From Crossaster papposus (taxonomy: Eukaryota > Echinodermata > Asteroidea > Velatida > Solasteridae), in NCBI GenBank assembly GCA_037893245.1, contig JBAIAA010000531.1, positions 1,798,001 to 1,862,000 on the forward strand: 64,000 nucleotides of DNA, written 5' to 3'. How positions within the stretch are numbered: the first letter of the stretch is position 1; the number at the start of each line of letters is the position of its first letter. This document shows positions 36,500 through 49,905 of this stretch, in pieces. The notes beneath the pieces were generated by a model that worked only from the letters and a program-made list of their open reading frames with translations, did no database searches and was not told the DNA's origin. The position numbers and the translations under genes were made by a program.

Positions 36500-39400
36500 T
36501 TTGACTTGCTGAATCTCGAAGTTCCGGTCGCTTCCGTGAGAAACTTGGCAATTGTTATTTTTGGATTTGGAGGTGGTATGTGTCGCCTCACTCTGAATAA
36601 ATTTTGACTTTCGCAGGTTAGATATGACAGGAGAAAACGTTACTCATTCGCGTCATGTTATTATTTTTCTGTGTTGCATTCCTGCCCAGTGCATATACGT
36701 CCATTCTCGGCGCTCGTTCGGGTCTACTCAAGTGGCCTTGACTTGCTGAATCTCGAAGTTCCGGTCGCCTCCGTGAGAAACTTGGCAATTTGTATTCATG
36801 GATTTGGAGGTGGTATGTGTCGCCTCACTCTACAACATGTTTGACGTTTACAGGTTAGATATATGAGAAAATGTTACTCATTCGCATCATATTATTATTT
36901 GTCTGTGTTGAATTCTTGCCCAGTGCATATACGCCCATTGACTGCCTTCGCTCGGCTCTAGTCCAGTGGTCTTGACTTGGTAAATCTCGAAGTTCCGGTC
37001 GCTTCCGTGAGAAACTTGGCAATTGTTATTTATGGATTTGGATGTGGTATGTGTCGGCTCACTCTGCAAAAGTTTTGACGTTTGCAGGTTAGATATGACA
37101 GGAGAAAACGTTACTCATTCGCGTCATGTTATTATTTTTCTGTGTTGCATTCCTGCCCAGTGCATATACGCCCATCGACCACCCTCGCTCGGTTCTAGTC
37201 CAGTGGTCTTGACTTGGTTAATCTCGGAGTTCCGGTCGCCTCCGTGAGAAACTTGGCAATTTGTAATCATGGATTTGGAGGTGGTATGTATCGCCTCACT
37301 CTGCAAAAATGTTGACGTTCGCAGGTTAGATATGACAGGAGAAAACGTTACTCATTCGCGTCATGTTATTATTTGTCTGTGTTGCATTCCTGCCCAGTGC
37401 ATATACGTCCATTCTCGGAGCTCGTTCGGGTCTAGTTCAGTGGCCTTGACTTGCTGAATCTCGAATTTCTGGTCGCTTCCGGGAGAAACTTGGCAATTTG
37501 TATTCATGGATTTGGAGCTGGTATATGTCGCCTCACTCTGCAAGAAGTTTGACGTTTGCAGGTTAGATATAACAGGAAAATATTGTACTCGTTCTCATCA
37601 TGTTATTATTTGTCTGTGTTTAATGCTTGCCCAGTGCACATACGCCCATTGACTGCCTTCACTTGGCTCTAGTCCAGTTGTTTTGACTTGCTGAATCTCG
37701 AAGTTCCGGTCGCTTCCGTGAGAAACTTGGCAATTGTTATTTTTGGATTTGGAGGTGGTATGTGTCGCCTCACTCTGAATAAATTTTGACTTTCGCAGGT
37801 TAGATATGACAGGAGAAAACGTTACTCATTCGCGTCATGTTATTATTTTTCTGTGTTGCATTCCTGCCCAGTGCATATACGTCCATTCTCGGCGCTCGTT
37901 CGGGTCTACTCAAGTGGCCTTGACTTGCTGAATCTCGAAGTTCCGGTCGCCTCCGTGAGAAACTTGGCAATTTGTATTCATGGATTTGGAGGTGGTATGT
38001 GTCGCCTCACTCTACAACATGTTTGACGTTTACAGGTTAGATATATGAGAAAATGTTACTCATTCGCATCATATTATTATTTGTCTGTGTTGAATTCTTG
38101 CCCAGTGCATATACGCCCATTGACTGCCTTCGCTCGGCTCTAGTCCAGTGGTCTTGACTTGGTAAATCTCGAAGTTCCGGTCGCTTCCGTGAGAAACTTG
38201 GCAATTGTTATTTATGGATTTGGATGTGGTATGTGTCGGCTCACTCTGCAAAAGTTTTGACGTTTGCAGGTTAGATATGACAGGAGAAAACGTTACTCAT
38301 TCGCGTCATGTTATTATTTTTCTGTGTTGCATTCCTGCCCAGTGCATATACGCCCATCGACCACCCTCGCTCGGTTCTAGTCCAGTGGTCTTGACTTGGT
38401 TAATCTCGGAGTTCCGGTCGCCTCCGTGAGAAACTTGGCAATTTGTAATCATGGATTTGGAGGTGGTATGTATCGCCTCACTCTGCAAAAATGTTGACGT
38501 TCGCAGGTTAGATATGACAGGAGAAAACGTTACTCATTCGCGTCATGTTATTATTTGTCTGTGTTGCATTCCTGCCCAGTGCATATACGTCCATTCTCGG
38601 AGCTCGTTCGGGTCTAGTTCAGTGGCCTTGACTTGCTGAATCTCGAATTTCTGGTCGCTTCCGGGAGAAACTTGGCAATTTGTATTCATGGATTTGGAGC
38701 TGGTATATGTCGCCTCACTCTGCAAGAAGTTTGACGTTTGCAGGTTAGATATAACAGGAAAATATTGTACTCGTTCTCATCATGTTATTATTTGTCTGTG
38801 TTTAATGCTTGCCCAGTGCACATACGCCCATTGACTGCCTTCGCTTGGCTCTAGTCCAGTTGTTTTGACTTGCTGAATCTCGAAGTTCCGGTCGCTTCCG
38901 TGAGAAACTTGGCAATTGTTATTTTTGGATTTGGAGGTGGTATGTGTCGCCTCACTCTGAATAAATTTTGACTTTCGCAGGTTAGATATGACAGGAGAAA
39001 ACGTTACTCATTCGCGTCATGTTATTATTTTTCTGTGTTGCATTCCTGCCCAGTGCATATACGTCCATTCTCGGCGCTCGTTCGGGTCTACTCAAGTGGC
39101 CTTGACTTGCTGAATCTCGAAGTTCCGGTCGCCTCCGTGAGAAACTTGGCAATTTGTATTTATGGATTTGGAGGTGGTATGTGTCGCCTCACTCTACAAC
39201 ATGTTTGACGTTTACAGGTTAGATATATGAGAAAATGTTACTCATTCGCATCATATTATTATTTGTCTGTGTTGAATTCTTGCCCAGTGCATATACGCCC
39301 ATTGACTGCCTTCGCTCGGCTCTAGTCCAGTGGTCTTGACTTGGTAAATCTCGAAGTTCCTGTCGCTTCCGTGAGAAACTTGGCAATTGTTATTTATGGA

Positions 39401-40050
39401 TTTGGATGTGGTATGTGTCGGCTCACTCTGCAAAAGTTTTGACGTTTGCAGGTTAGATATGACAGGAGAAAACGTTACTCATTCGCGTCATGTTATTATT
39501 TTTCTGTGTTGCATTCCTGCCCAGTGCATATACGCCCATCGACCACCCTCGCTCGGTTCTAGTCCAGTGGTCTTGACTTGGTTAATCTCGGAGTTCCGGT
39601 CGCCTCCGTGAGAAACTTGGCAATTTGTAATCATGGATTTGGAGGTGGTATGTATCGCCTCACTCTGCAAAAATGTTGACGTTCGCAGGTTAGATATGAC
39701 AGGAGAAAACTTTACTCATTCGCGTCATGTTATTATTTGTCTGTGTTGCATTCCTGCCCAGTGCATATACGTCCATTCTCGGAGCTCGTTCGGGTCTAGT
39801 TCAGTGGCCTTGACTTGCTGAATCTCGAATTTCTGGTCGCTTCCGGGAGAAACTTGGCAATTTGTATTCATGGATTTGGAGCTGGTATATGTCGCCTCAC
39901 TCTGCAAGAAGTTTGACGTTCGCAGGTTAGATATAACAGGAAAATATTGTACTCGTTCTCATCATGTTATTATTTGTCTGTGTTTAATGCTTGCCCAGTG
40001 CACATACGCCCATTGACTGCCTTCGCTTGGCTCTAGTCCAGTTGTTTTGA
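36500..40050. repeat. Higher-order repeat of 5 monomers (1182 bp), about 3 copies
   Basis: Variants recur at 1182-bp offsets: 36887/38069/39251, 37023/38205/39387, 37269/38451/39633. The copies are nearly identical. This is a separate local amplification, next to the 19-monomer block. Confidence 0.92.
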
Positions 40051-42829
40051 CTTGCTGAATCTCGAAGTTCCGGTCGCTTCCGTGAGAAACTTGACAATTG
40101 TTATGTTTGGATTTGGAGGTGGTATGTGTCGCCTCACTCTGCCAAAGTTTTGACTTTCGCAGGTTAGATATGACAGGAGAAAACGTTACTCATTCGCGTC
40201 ATGTTATTATTTGTCTGTGTTGCATTCCTGCCCAGTGCATATACGTCCATCGACCGCCCTCGATCGGTTCTAGTCCAGTGGTCTTGACTTGGTTAATCTC
40301 GAACTTCCGGTCGCCTCCGTGAGAAACTTGGCAATTTGTATTCATGAATTTGGAGATGGTATGTGTCGCCTCACTCTACAACATGTTTGACGTTCGCAGG
40401 TTGAATATAACAGGAGAAAATGTTACTCATTCGCGTCATGTTATTATTTGTCTGTGACTCTGTGTTTAATGCTTGCCCAGTGCACATACGCCCATTGACT
40501 GCCTTCGCTTGGCTCTAGTCCAGTTGTTTTGACTTGCTGAATCTCGAAGTTCCGGTCGCTTCCGTGAGAAGCTTGGCAATTGTTATTTTTGGATTTGGAG
40601 GTGTATGTGTCGCCTCACTCTGCATACATTTTGACTTTCGCAGGTTAGATATGACAGGAGAAAATGTTACTCATTCGCATCATGTTATTATTGTTCTGTG
40701 TTTAATTCTTGCCCAGTGCATATACGTCCACCGACCGCCCTCGCTCGGTTCTAGTCCAGTGGTCTTGACTTGGTTAATCTCAGAGTTCCGGTCGCCTCCG
40801 TGAGAAACTTGGCAATTGTTATTTATGGATTTGGATGTGGTATGTGTCGCCTCACTCTGCAAAAGTTTTGACGTTTGCAGGTTAGATATGACAGGAGAAA
40901 ACGTTACTCATTCGCGTCATGTTATTATTTTTCTGTGTTGCATTCCTGCCCAGTGCATATACGCCCATCGACCGCCCTCGCTCGGTTCTAGTCCAGTGGT
41001 CTTGACTTGGTGAATCTCGGAGTTCCGGTCGCCTCCGTGAGAAACTTGGCAATTTGTATTCATGGATTTGGAGCTGGTCTGTGTCGCCTCACTCTACAAT
41101 ATGTTTGAGGTTCGCAGGTTAGATATAACAGGAGAAATTGTTACCCATTCGCATCATGTTATTATTTGTCTGTGTTTAATTCTTGCCCAGTGCACATACG
41201 CCAATTGACTGCCTTCGCTTGGCTCTAGTCCAGTGGTCTTGACTTGCTGAATCTCGAAGTTCCGGTCCCTTCCGTGAGAAACTTGGCAATTGTTATTTAT
41301 GGATTTGGAGGTGGTATGTGTCGCCTCACTCTGCAAAAATGTTGACAGGAGAAAACGTTACTCATTCGCGTCATGTTATTATTTTTCTGTGTTGCATTCC
41401 TGCCCAGTGCATATACGTCCATTGACCGCCCTCACTCGGCTCTAGTCCAGTGGCCTTGACTTGCTGAATCACGAAGTTGCGATCGCTTCCGTGAGAAACT
41501 TGGCAATTTGTATTCATGGATTTGGAGCTGGTATGTGTCGCCTCACTCTACAACATGTTTGACGTTCGCAGGTTAGATATAACAGGAGACAATGTTACTC
41601 ATTCGCATCATGTTATTATTTGTCTGTGTTTAATTCTTGCCCAGGGCATATACGTCCATTGACTGCCTTCGCTCGGCTGTAGTCCAGTGGCCTTGACTTG
41701 CTGAATCTCAAAGTTCCGGTCGCCTCCATGAGAAACTTGGCAATTTGTATTCATGGATTTGGAGCTGGTCTGTGTCGCCTTACTCTACAATATGTTTGAC
41801 GTTCGCAGGTTGAATAGAACAGGAGAAAATGTTACTCATTCGCGTCATGTTATTATTTGTTTGTGTTGCATTCCTACCCAGTGCATATACGTCCATTCTC
41901 GGCGCTCGTCCGGGTCTAGTCCAGTAGCCTTGACTTGCTGAATCTCTATGTTCCGGTCGCTTACGTGAGAAACTTGGCAATTTGTATTCATGAATTTGGA
42001 AATGGTATGTGTCGCCTCTCTCTACAACATGTGTGACGTTCGCAGGTTAGATATAACAGGAGAAAACGTTACTCAGTCGCGTCATGTTTTTATTTTTCTG
42101 TGTTGCATTCTTGCCCAGTGCATATACGTCCATTGACCGCCCTCGCTGGGCTCTAGTCCAGTGGCCTTGACTTGCTGAATCTCGAAGTTCCAGGCGCTTC
42201 CGTGAGAAACTTGGCAATTTGTATTCATGAATTTGGAGATGGTATGTGTCGCCTCACTCTACAACATGTTTGACGTTCGCAGGTTGAATAGAACAGGAGA
42301 AAATGTTACTCATTCGCGTCATGTTATTATTTGTCTGTGTTTAATTCTTGCCCATTGCATATTATGCCCATCGACCGCCCTCGCTCGGTTCTAGTCCAGT
42401 GGTCTTGACTTGGTAAATCTCGAAGTTTCGGTCACCTCCGTGAGAAACTCGGCAATTTGTATTCATGGATTTGGAGGTGGTATGTGTCGCCCCACTCTTC
42501 AAAATTTTGACGTTCGCAGGTTAGATATGACAGGAGAAAACGTTACTCATTCGCGTCATGTTAATATTTTGCTGTGTTGCATTCCTGCCCAGTGCATATA
42601 CGCCCATCGACCGCCCATGCTCGGTTCTAGTCCAGTGGTCTTGACTTGCTGAATCTCGAAGTTTCGGTCACCTCCGTGAGAAACTCGGCAATTTATATTC
42701 ATGGATTTGGAGGTGGTATGTGTCGCCTCACTCTTCAAACATTTTCACGTTCGCAGGTTAGATATGACAGGAGAAAACGTTACTCATTCGCGTCATGTTA
42801 TTATTTTTCTGTGTTGCATTCCTGCCCAT

Positions 42830-45011
42830 TTAGACCATGGGACGAAGTCACAAAATCCTTTCAGAAAGACATTTTCGTGATCCCCAACTTGGTACATGAT
42901 AAAACTTTCACAAATTGATCTTTAAGGCATACCTAACAACATTTGGGGTGTTCATTTTTGCAAAAGTGGCACTTTGGAGAGTTATTTCACGTAAAATAAT
43001 TTATGGGGCGAAAATAACATGGGGCGAGTTGGGTTTTTCGCCTAGTTTTCATAACAAATTCGCCCCAAAGCCAGTTCGCCCCATACTTTTGTTAACCTAA
43101 TATTGTATTGACTCAAGCCAACTCGCCTCATATTGCATGTACATGACAGGAAAAAGTTGCCAGTGACAAACATGAACTATTACCACCGTTTAAATGTAAA
43201 TCACTCTTGATGGGTTCCCAGGTGGATCCATTTAAGTGTGTTAATTTGTTTTTGTGTTTTTGATTTTGAAACATTAACGGGGTTTTGGGGTTGGTTCATT
43301 GTAATGGTTCATTGTAAAGAAAACAACATTTGAACAGGGCGTTTTTTTAGATTGCATGCCCAAATTGAAAAAATGCCTGCCTAATCATACACTTTAAATA
43401 CCGAATATACATGTATTAATTGTACGTCTCGAAAAAGCTCATGTAAATGTTAATGCTGTTTTGTTGAATTGTTAAATTGAACGGTTATTTTGTAAAATAT
43501 AATGACGCAACGGCACTTTTGACTATAGTCATAAAACAAAATCGAATTACCATTTTCAGCAGCATTCGATTTTGCGCGACAGAATAGGGCGCCGAAGTTA
43601 AATTCGAAAACCTCAACGACATACAGTAATGGATAATTAAATAGAAATGTCATATAGCAGACTTAGGCGGGGACTGACGCGTGACGGGAGCAACGTACAA
43701 TTTTAGTCGAAATTACTCTAAAATAATGATAAACGCAACTTTATATTTATGTGGCCTAAATAATGGTTTTCGTGTTGCAGTGGAGAAACAAAATTGTATT
43801 TTCTTGGGGCGGCCACGCCCAAACATTTGTCAAACCATTGGACCATTTATAATGGTGTGATCTGCGTTAGTTGTCATTGTTAGCACTTTATAATTTGCAT
43901 AGATTTGAATAATGACTATTTATTTTGTAATTTGAAGGTACATACCAACATTTTTTCAACCGTTGTATGCGGTATTGCTAGGATGTTTCTTTGGGGTTTA
44001 CAAGAAAACGAATTGAGAACGCTAGAGGCATATGTCGTTGAGATTCCGAGGAGAGAGCAACAGCTAGCCTCGATGATGACTTGTATTTTACCTAGCTATT
44101 GAGAGCTTAACATTATACAAACTTGAGGCGTGGTGAGTTACTGAGAACTCGCTGAAGTTACTGTGCGCCGTTACCCGTGGTACTAGTAAGCCAGGAATCA
44201 TCCATATCCTGGTTCAAGGGTTGAGCTTACACTTGACCAGTAGACGGTATGGCCGGACCGCAGCGGCGGACCTGAGGACCTGACAGCGTCACTGGCCTAA
44301 GGGACTGATGAGCCATCAACACTACCGAGCCACATTTGAGTTTTGATTTTTATTGTATAATTTCTGTCAATAATTAGCGTTGTGAATTGAAAATTGGATA
44401 TAGGAAGACGTCCTGAATGTTAATTGGAATTCTTGTAAATAAATTATAAATATTGTACAACCCGCCTCGACCAAAAACAACTTTTTTTCTGATTGTCGGT
44501 GTTAACAGGACTACTGAAGGTCAATCTCCCGGGTGGAGCTACCCCGGGGATGTGACAGTCAGATTAGCCGCTACTGGACCAGCCTTCTAAGATCAGAATC
44601 GTCCACTATTTGCGAAGGGGTAAGGTGAACCCATCATGAGAACGTGACGAGGTGAACATCCCGCATACTGTTATATTTCGAACAGAAAGGTTCGTTCAGT
44701 CACGACCACATTTTTGCTAGCAAAAACTAAGAGATTTTGGTTTGTACAATAAGTTCAACCCGCCCCTAACAGCTATTACGGATTTTTAGTTGTCCACTAT
44801 TGAGGCGTCAAGAAAAGTCGTCTAAGTAAAACCCAAATTTTTGCTAGCAACATTTTTAATTTTTATTTACAACGTGTAGGCCTATTGCTTCTTCTAAAAT
44901 CTAAATTTCTGCTAGTAGAAAACTGGGAAAATACAGTTGTCCACTTTTGGAGCATCATATTATTTGCTAGTAAGAATCCAAAATGTGTAGTTATATTTCG
45001 CCAATTCCGTC
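42830..45011. other. Non-coding region right of the satellite
   Basis: No supported gene. 42990-43140 contains several GGGGCGA/TCGCCCC motifs in both orientations. From about 44617 to 45000 a loose repeat appears several times, combining TGTCCACTATT with GAGGCGTCA and TTTGCTAGCA. Related copies occur at 49235-49400 on the other side of the DIRS-like element. Confidence 0.45.
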
Positions 45012-45145
45012 GAGACTCACCGAGTATAGTTTTGTTGTATTGCGATCTAGACCACCCTTAGAAGCTAATGGAACGTCCCTCATTAGCATAAGAAAAGGTT
45101 TCTTACCAAAGGTAGTGGTGTGATGCTGCGTTCTCCTAAGGAATC
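45012..45145 (+). repeat. Left inverted terminal repeat of the DIRS-like fossil
   Basis: Starts GAGACTCACCGAGTATAG and ends TCTCCTAAGGAATC. It is matched in reverse complement at 49035-49168 with only a few differences. Confidence 0.9.
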
Positions 45146-48100
45146 TGTGTCTTTGTTTTTTGTGTCGCGGTCACGTTCTTCACTTCTACCCGGGATTTTA
45201 GCGTTACATTAGCCATATCACTCAGCATGTCGAAGTCTCGACAAAGTTTTTCGTCAGCCCCATGCACGGTTTCTCGAGCCCCTGATGAGAAACCCTCCTC
45301 GCCTCCAGCGGATATTTTAGCCATGGCGGCTAAAGAGATAGCCCCGTCTGGGGTAAAATTTTGTGGACCAAGCCCAAGCTCCTCCGTGGGCTGACGGCTT
45401 GATGGGCAGTGGGCTTTCATGCCCCAAGCCCCTCTCTACTGATCTGCCTAGGCAGCCTTCACCGGCCCCAGCTTCGTCTGGTACCGGTGCGCCACGCCCA
45501 TCGGCTCACCATCAGCCGCAATTTGCACCCAGTATGCAACCGTTTCCTGCTCAGTCAGGGTACTACTGGTATCTTCAACCACCGACAGCTCCCTGGGGTG
45601 CTCCCCCGGGTGGTCCAGTGGCATCTACAACCTGGCGCATTCAATCAATGGGGCATTCCTATGCAGTATTTTTCCCAGCAATTTTTGCACGGCGATTTTT
45701 CGGACCAGCCTTCAACTACTTTCGGAAATGTTCGTCAACGACACGCCCCGCCCATCCCTCCGGCCCCAGTACTTGCAAAGCACCCTCCATCTGATGACGG
45801 CAGCCATCTTGATATTGCCGCCGTTAGTGACGACGAATTCTCCACTTCAACCGTTCAAACGGCTGGAACCGGAAGAGAGCCTTTTCGTCTTCCACACAAG
45901 AAAGAGACAGGTAACCCGATCTCCGAGAAGGTGACCCAGTGGTGGGAAGAACTGGGAACTCACAAGTTGTCCTCTGAGGATTACAAAAAGGAGATTTCAC
46001 CGTATAACGTGCCTGTGGACCAGGCGAAATTATTCTCGGCCCCGGAACTTCCTCCCGGTTTGAAGAAGGTTTTCAAACAGGTAAATTCGTCAACCATTAT
46101 TTGTGACGAGAAGTTAAAAGCCTCTCATAATTACATTCTTGATGCTGTCAAACCATTGCTTTGCCTTTTTGACGCAGTTACTGATGCCGAATGCCCCAAT
46201 GAAGTTCCTAAAGATCTGGTTAAGGATCATCTTTCCTCGGCCATTATTTTACTAGGCTCTTGGCAGTCAGGGTTTGGCCTTAGCTAGACAACATGCGTCT
46301 AGATGCTCAGTCTTGTTTGACTAACGTACGTGCCAATCCAGCATTTTCTGTACCCCTAGCAGGTCGTGTAAGATTTTTTTCTCATTTTTGGTTAAAATTA
46401 ACTCGCGATCCCTGGATCATTCAGACCTTAAATGGTTACTGTTTAAGCTTCAATTCTACTCCGTTTCAGTCTTTCGTTCCTGTAACCCACGCTCCATCTA
46501 AAAAACACGCTTCGATGTTTAACCTAGAGATACAGAAAATGCTTGATAAAGGTGCCGTTACCATTTAACAGCCTGTACAAATACAGTTTATTTCTACTCT
46601 GTTCATGGTCCCAAAATCTTTCGGGGATCTTCGTCCAGTAGTTAATTTACGTCCACTAAATTAATTTATTGTGCACCAACACTTCAAGATGGAGAACATT
46701 TCTTCAGTGAGAGATCTTTGGCACACGGAGATTGGATGTGTAAAATAGACCTGAAGGATGCTTATTTTTCAGTTCCTATTGATTTTAGTCCGAGAAGATT
46801 TCTTCGTTTTATCTGGAATGAGGTCATTACAATTTACTTGTCTTCCTTTCGGTTTGTCAAGCGCCCCCCCGCACTTTTACTAAGATTCTTAAACCAGTAG
46901 CTTTCCACCTCAGAGAATGTGGTATTCGCTGTATATTTTACCTGGTTGACATTCTGGTCCTTGGATCATCCTTCCATGGATGTATGACAAACACTCAGTT
47001 GACGACCAATCTTCTTCGTAATTTGGGTTTCATCATCAACGAAGAAAAATCTAGTATCGTCCCTAGTCAAGATATTACATACCTCGGCTTTGTTATCAAC
47101 TCCTTGGATATGACTCTCTCTTTTAACCATGAAAAGATCCAGCAAGTCATCAGTCACTGCCAGAAGATTTTGGAAACAGAACAAGTCACTGTTTGTCAAC
47201 TTTCCAGCCTATTAGGCAGGTTATCTTTACCAATCCTTGCAGTACTTCAGTCTCGGGTTTTTTACCGCAGTCTTCAGGAAGACAAAATCTCCGCTCTCGG
47301 GAGGGAGAACAGTTACGAGTCCACAGTAACTCTTTCGCAGAATTCTCGAGAGGAGCTGAGAACATGGATTCGTTGCCTTCATGCCTGGAACGGTCGGCTA
47401 TTTCTTCATCTGACACCAGATGTGACCCTTCAAACAGATGCGTCAATGTTGGGATGGGGTGCTTGTCTTTAATCCAAGATAGGAGGCCGTTGGACGTCGC
47501 AAGAACAACTCCATCATATCAATTATCTCGAGCTGCTTGCAGTTTGGTACGCCATCCAATCTTTCTTCAAAGAACGGCGGAACCTTTATGTTCTCCTTCA
47601 GATGGACAACTCCACGGCCATTGCTTATATCAATCACCAAGGGGGAACTCATTCGGTTCCACTGTCGCAACTCGCTGTCAATATCTGGGTTTGGTGTTTG
47701 GAGAGGAACATCACTCTAGTAGCACAACACATACCAGGGTCTCAACATATCACGGCAGACATGATGTCACGGGTTTTCGACGATCGCACAGAATGGCAGC
47801 TTCTCCCAGAAAATATTCAACAAGATTTCCAGTGCCCTGGATTTCATCCCATCAGTAGACCTCTTCGCGTCTCGTTTAAACACGCAGCTGGAGACCTTTG
47901 TGTCATGGCAACCAGACCCCATGGCCTGGAGAGTCGACGCTCTTTTTCTCAGTTGGAAGAACATAAACGGTTATGTTTTCCCTCCGTTTTCGCTTCTTCT
48001 GAAGATTATTCGAAAGATCAGCGAGGAGGAAGCTACAGTGATTCTTGTCGCTCCGGTGTGGAATTCCTAGGCCTGGTACCCCAGACTGTTAGAGCTTGCA

Positions 48101-49034
48101 GTAGAAATGCCTCTACTCCTTCACAGGAGAAGGGATCTCCTTCAGCTTCCCCACGATCGGTCTCAAGTACATCCACTGATATGCAGCCTCCAACTGGCCG
48201 CATGGAAGTTATCAGGGCGAATCTCTCTTCAGAGGGGTTTTCACACAAGGTGTCAACCACTGTCCTTGCTTCATGGAGACCACAGTCTAATAAGCAATAT
48301 AATTCATCCTGGAAAAGATGGGCAAGCTGGTGTTTACAAAGGAAATTTGATCCCGTTCAAACTTCTATAGCAAATTGTTTAGATTTTCTTCAGCAGCTGT
48401 TTGATGAGGGCCTATGCTACTGGACGATAAATGTTTATTGTTCTGCAATCTCATCGGCTCACTCTTTTATTGATGGTTTTCCTATTGGTTAGCATCATTT
48501 AGTGTGAAGATTCCTTAAAGGTATTTTCGGGCTTCGCTTACCTAGACCGAAGTACAACTTGACATGGGATGTCGGAAAGGTCCTTAACTTTGTTAAGTCT
48601 CTTCCTGACAATCGTCGTTTGTCATTAAGGCAGTTAACTCTCAAGTTAGCTATGCTTCTTGCACTTGTAACCGCCAGTCGCCGATCTTCCCTAACGGCTA
48701 TTGACATCGATCACATGACTCGATCCACTGATGGGAAATACAGTTTCCTGCTTGTTAAGCCGTCAAAATGTGCTTCAGTCAATTCAATTCAATTCAATTC
48801 AATTTACTTTATTATCCACAAACAAATGAGAAATTCATTCTCGACGGAATTGGCGAAATATAATTCCCCAATTACATAAAGGTACTTCCTGCAATATAAT
48901 TGGAATTATATAAGACAATGGAGGAGAGACTCAACCTCCCTCCCTAATTTTCTCTTCAGTTTCTTTCTGCAGATAACCCGCCCGAGTTATTCTAGTTGGT
49001 TGCCAATGATTACCGCTAGCTTCAAAAAGACCGT

Positions 49035-49168
49035 GATTCCTTAGGAGAACGCAGCATCACACCACTACCTTTGGTAAGAAACCTTTTCTTATGCTAATGA
49101 GGGACGTTCCATTAGCTTTTAAGGGTGGTCTAGATCGCAATACAACAAAACTATACTCGGTGAGTCTC
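49035..49168 (-). repeat. Right inverted terminal repeat of the DIRS-like fossil
   Basis: Reverse complement of 45012-45145. It starts GATTCCTTAGGAGAAC and ends GTATAGTTT-complement through GTGAGTCTC. Confidence 0.9.
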
Positions 49169-49729
49169 TCCTCTATTGTCTTATATAATTCCAATTATCT
49201 TGCAGGTAAGTACCTTTATGTAATTGGGGAATTTTGAGGCATCAAAATAGTAGTCAAAGTAAAATCCTAATTTCTGTTAGCAGGTAAGTCAGTTTGTTTA
49301 AAACAGGTGTCGCAATTCCTAAGACATAAAATTCTACTACAGCATGTAGTAACAAATCAGACAATACGGTTGTCCACTGTTGGCGATCCATACAGTTGGT
49401 GAAAGGGTGCTGCGCTATACGTATACGTGCGTAGTTAGCTGTACTTCGACGTTTACATTGTTTATAGTTAATGTTGGGCCGACTTTCTTCATGCAATGTT
49501 GCCAAACTTCTTTGTTGACAAACTGCAAATTCATAAAAAATATTTACTGTAGGCCTTTAGCATTCAAATGGCATTCAAATATGGCAAGAAAGCTTCAGTT
49601 CAGTGCCACTGAAAAAAAAAAAATAGGCTCTAATTAGTTAAAATGTTGGGCAGGAAAGTCAATTTATAGTTTTATAATTGGCCACTCCAAAATTTCCCCG
49701 CACTTCACTACTATCTGTTTTCCTTTATT

Positions 49730-49905
49730 TACGCGAGAGCTCGGAAGCCATTGGCAAAATTTCAGCAAAACGCCCTCTTCGGTTGATTTTCGTCAAGGCG
49801 CGGCGGCCATGACCTAAATCGCCATTATTTTATTGCGAACAGCAAATGTGTAGCGCTCGAAGTACTGCTGGTGGAATTTCTTGGTTTTTCAGGTAAAGAA
49901 TTGAT
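49730..49905 (+). promoter_or_regulatory. Possible TMBIM4 promoter and non-coding first exon
   Basis: This is the most GC-rich unique segment upstream of the gene. It has an inverted CCAAT (CCATTGGC near 49748), GGCGGCCATGACC and a TTTTTCAGGTAAAG that could serve as a 5' splice site. The assignment is inference. No TATA box or initiator decides it. Confidence 0.22.

Larger units (their letters stand above)
23378..42829. repeat. 237-bp satellite array, about 82 monomers
   Basis: Monomers of about 237 bp repeat throughout. Landmarks in each are CCTGCCCAGTGCATATACG, CTAGTCCAGTGGTCTTGACTT, TCCGTGAGAAACTTGGCAAT, GTGTCGCCTCACTCT, GACGTTCGCAGGTTAGATAT and CATGTTATTATTT. Edge monomers (before about 24.8 kb and after about 40.1 kb) are more diverged than the centre. 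Open frames of 60-74 codons recur on both strands every 237 bp, with no gene-like start, domain or codon pattern. They are by-products. Confidence 0.98.
45012..49168 (+). mobile_element. DIRS-like tyrosine-recombinase retrotransposon fossil
   Basis: Inverted terminal repeats of about 134 bp frame the element (45012-45145 and 49035-49168). A second, shorter inverted pair near the right end (about 48862-48932 with 49165-49235) fits the internal complementary region known for DIRS elements. Between them, in order, are a gag-like region (about 45226-46290), a reverse transcriptase/RNase H region (about 46290-47900) with IDLKDAYFSVPI and LQMDNSTAIAYINHQGG, and the start of a tyrosine-recombinase-like domain (about 48260-48780). 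The 3' part of the recombinase is missing, and a short AATTC microsatellite (from 48781) stands at that junction. The copy is broken in many places. The inverted repeats remain very similar to each other, so it need not be very old. Confidence 0.85.

Noticed and set aside
23378-42829. About 80 short open frames recurring every 237 bp
   Set aside because: Each is a monomer-length frame on one or both strands with no domain, splice pattern or start context. Not genes.
44310-44350. CTGATGAG as a hammerhead ribozyme core
   Set aside because: The GAAA core and flanking stems needed for a hammerhead are absent. GAGCC stands in its place and no stem II forms.
43870-44570. Solo LTR-like region ending GGGGATGTGACA
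   Set aside because: It has the feel of an LTR, but no second copy, target duplication or primer-binding site could be seen.
45363-45794. Proline-rich 143-residue protein gene
   Set aside because: It overlaps the gag-like region of the DIRS-like fossil and shows no separate gene structure.
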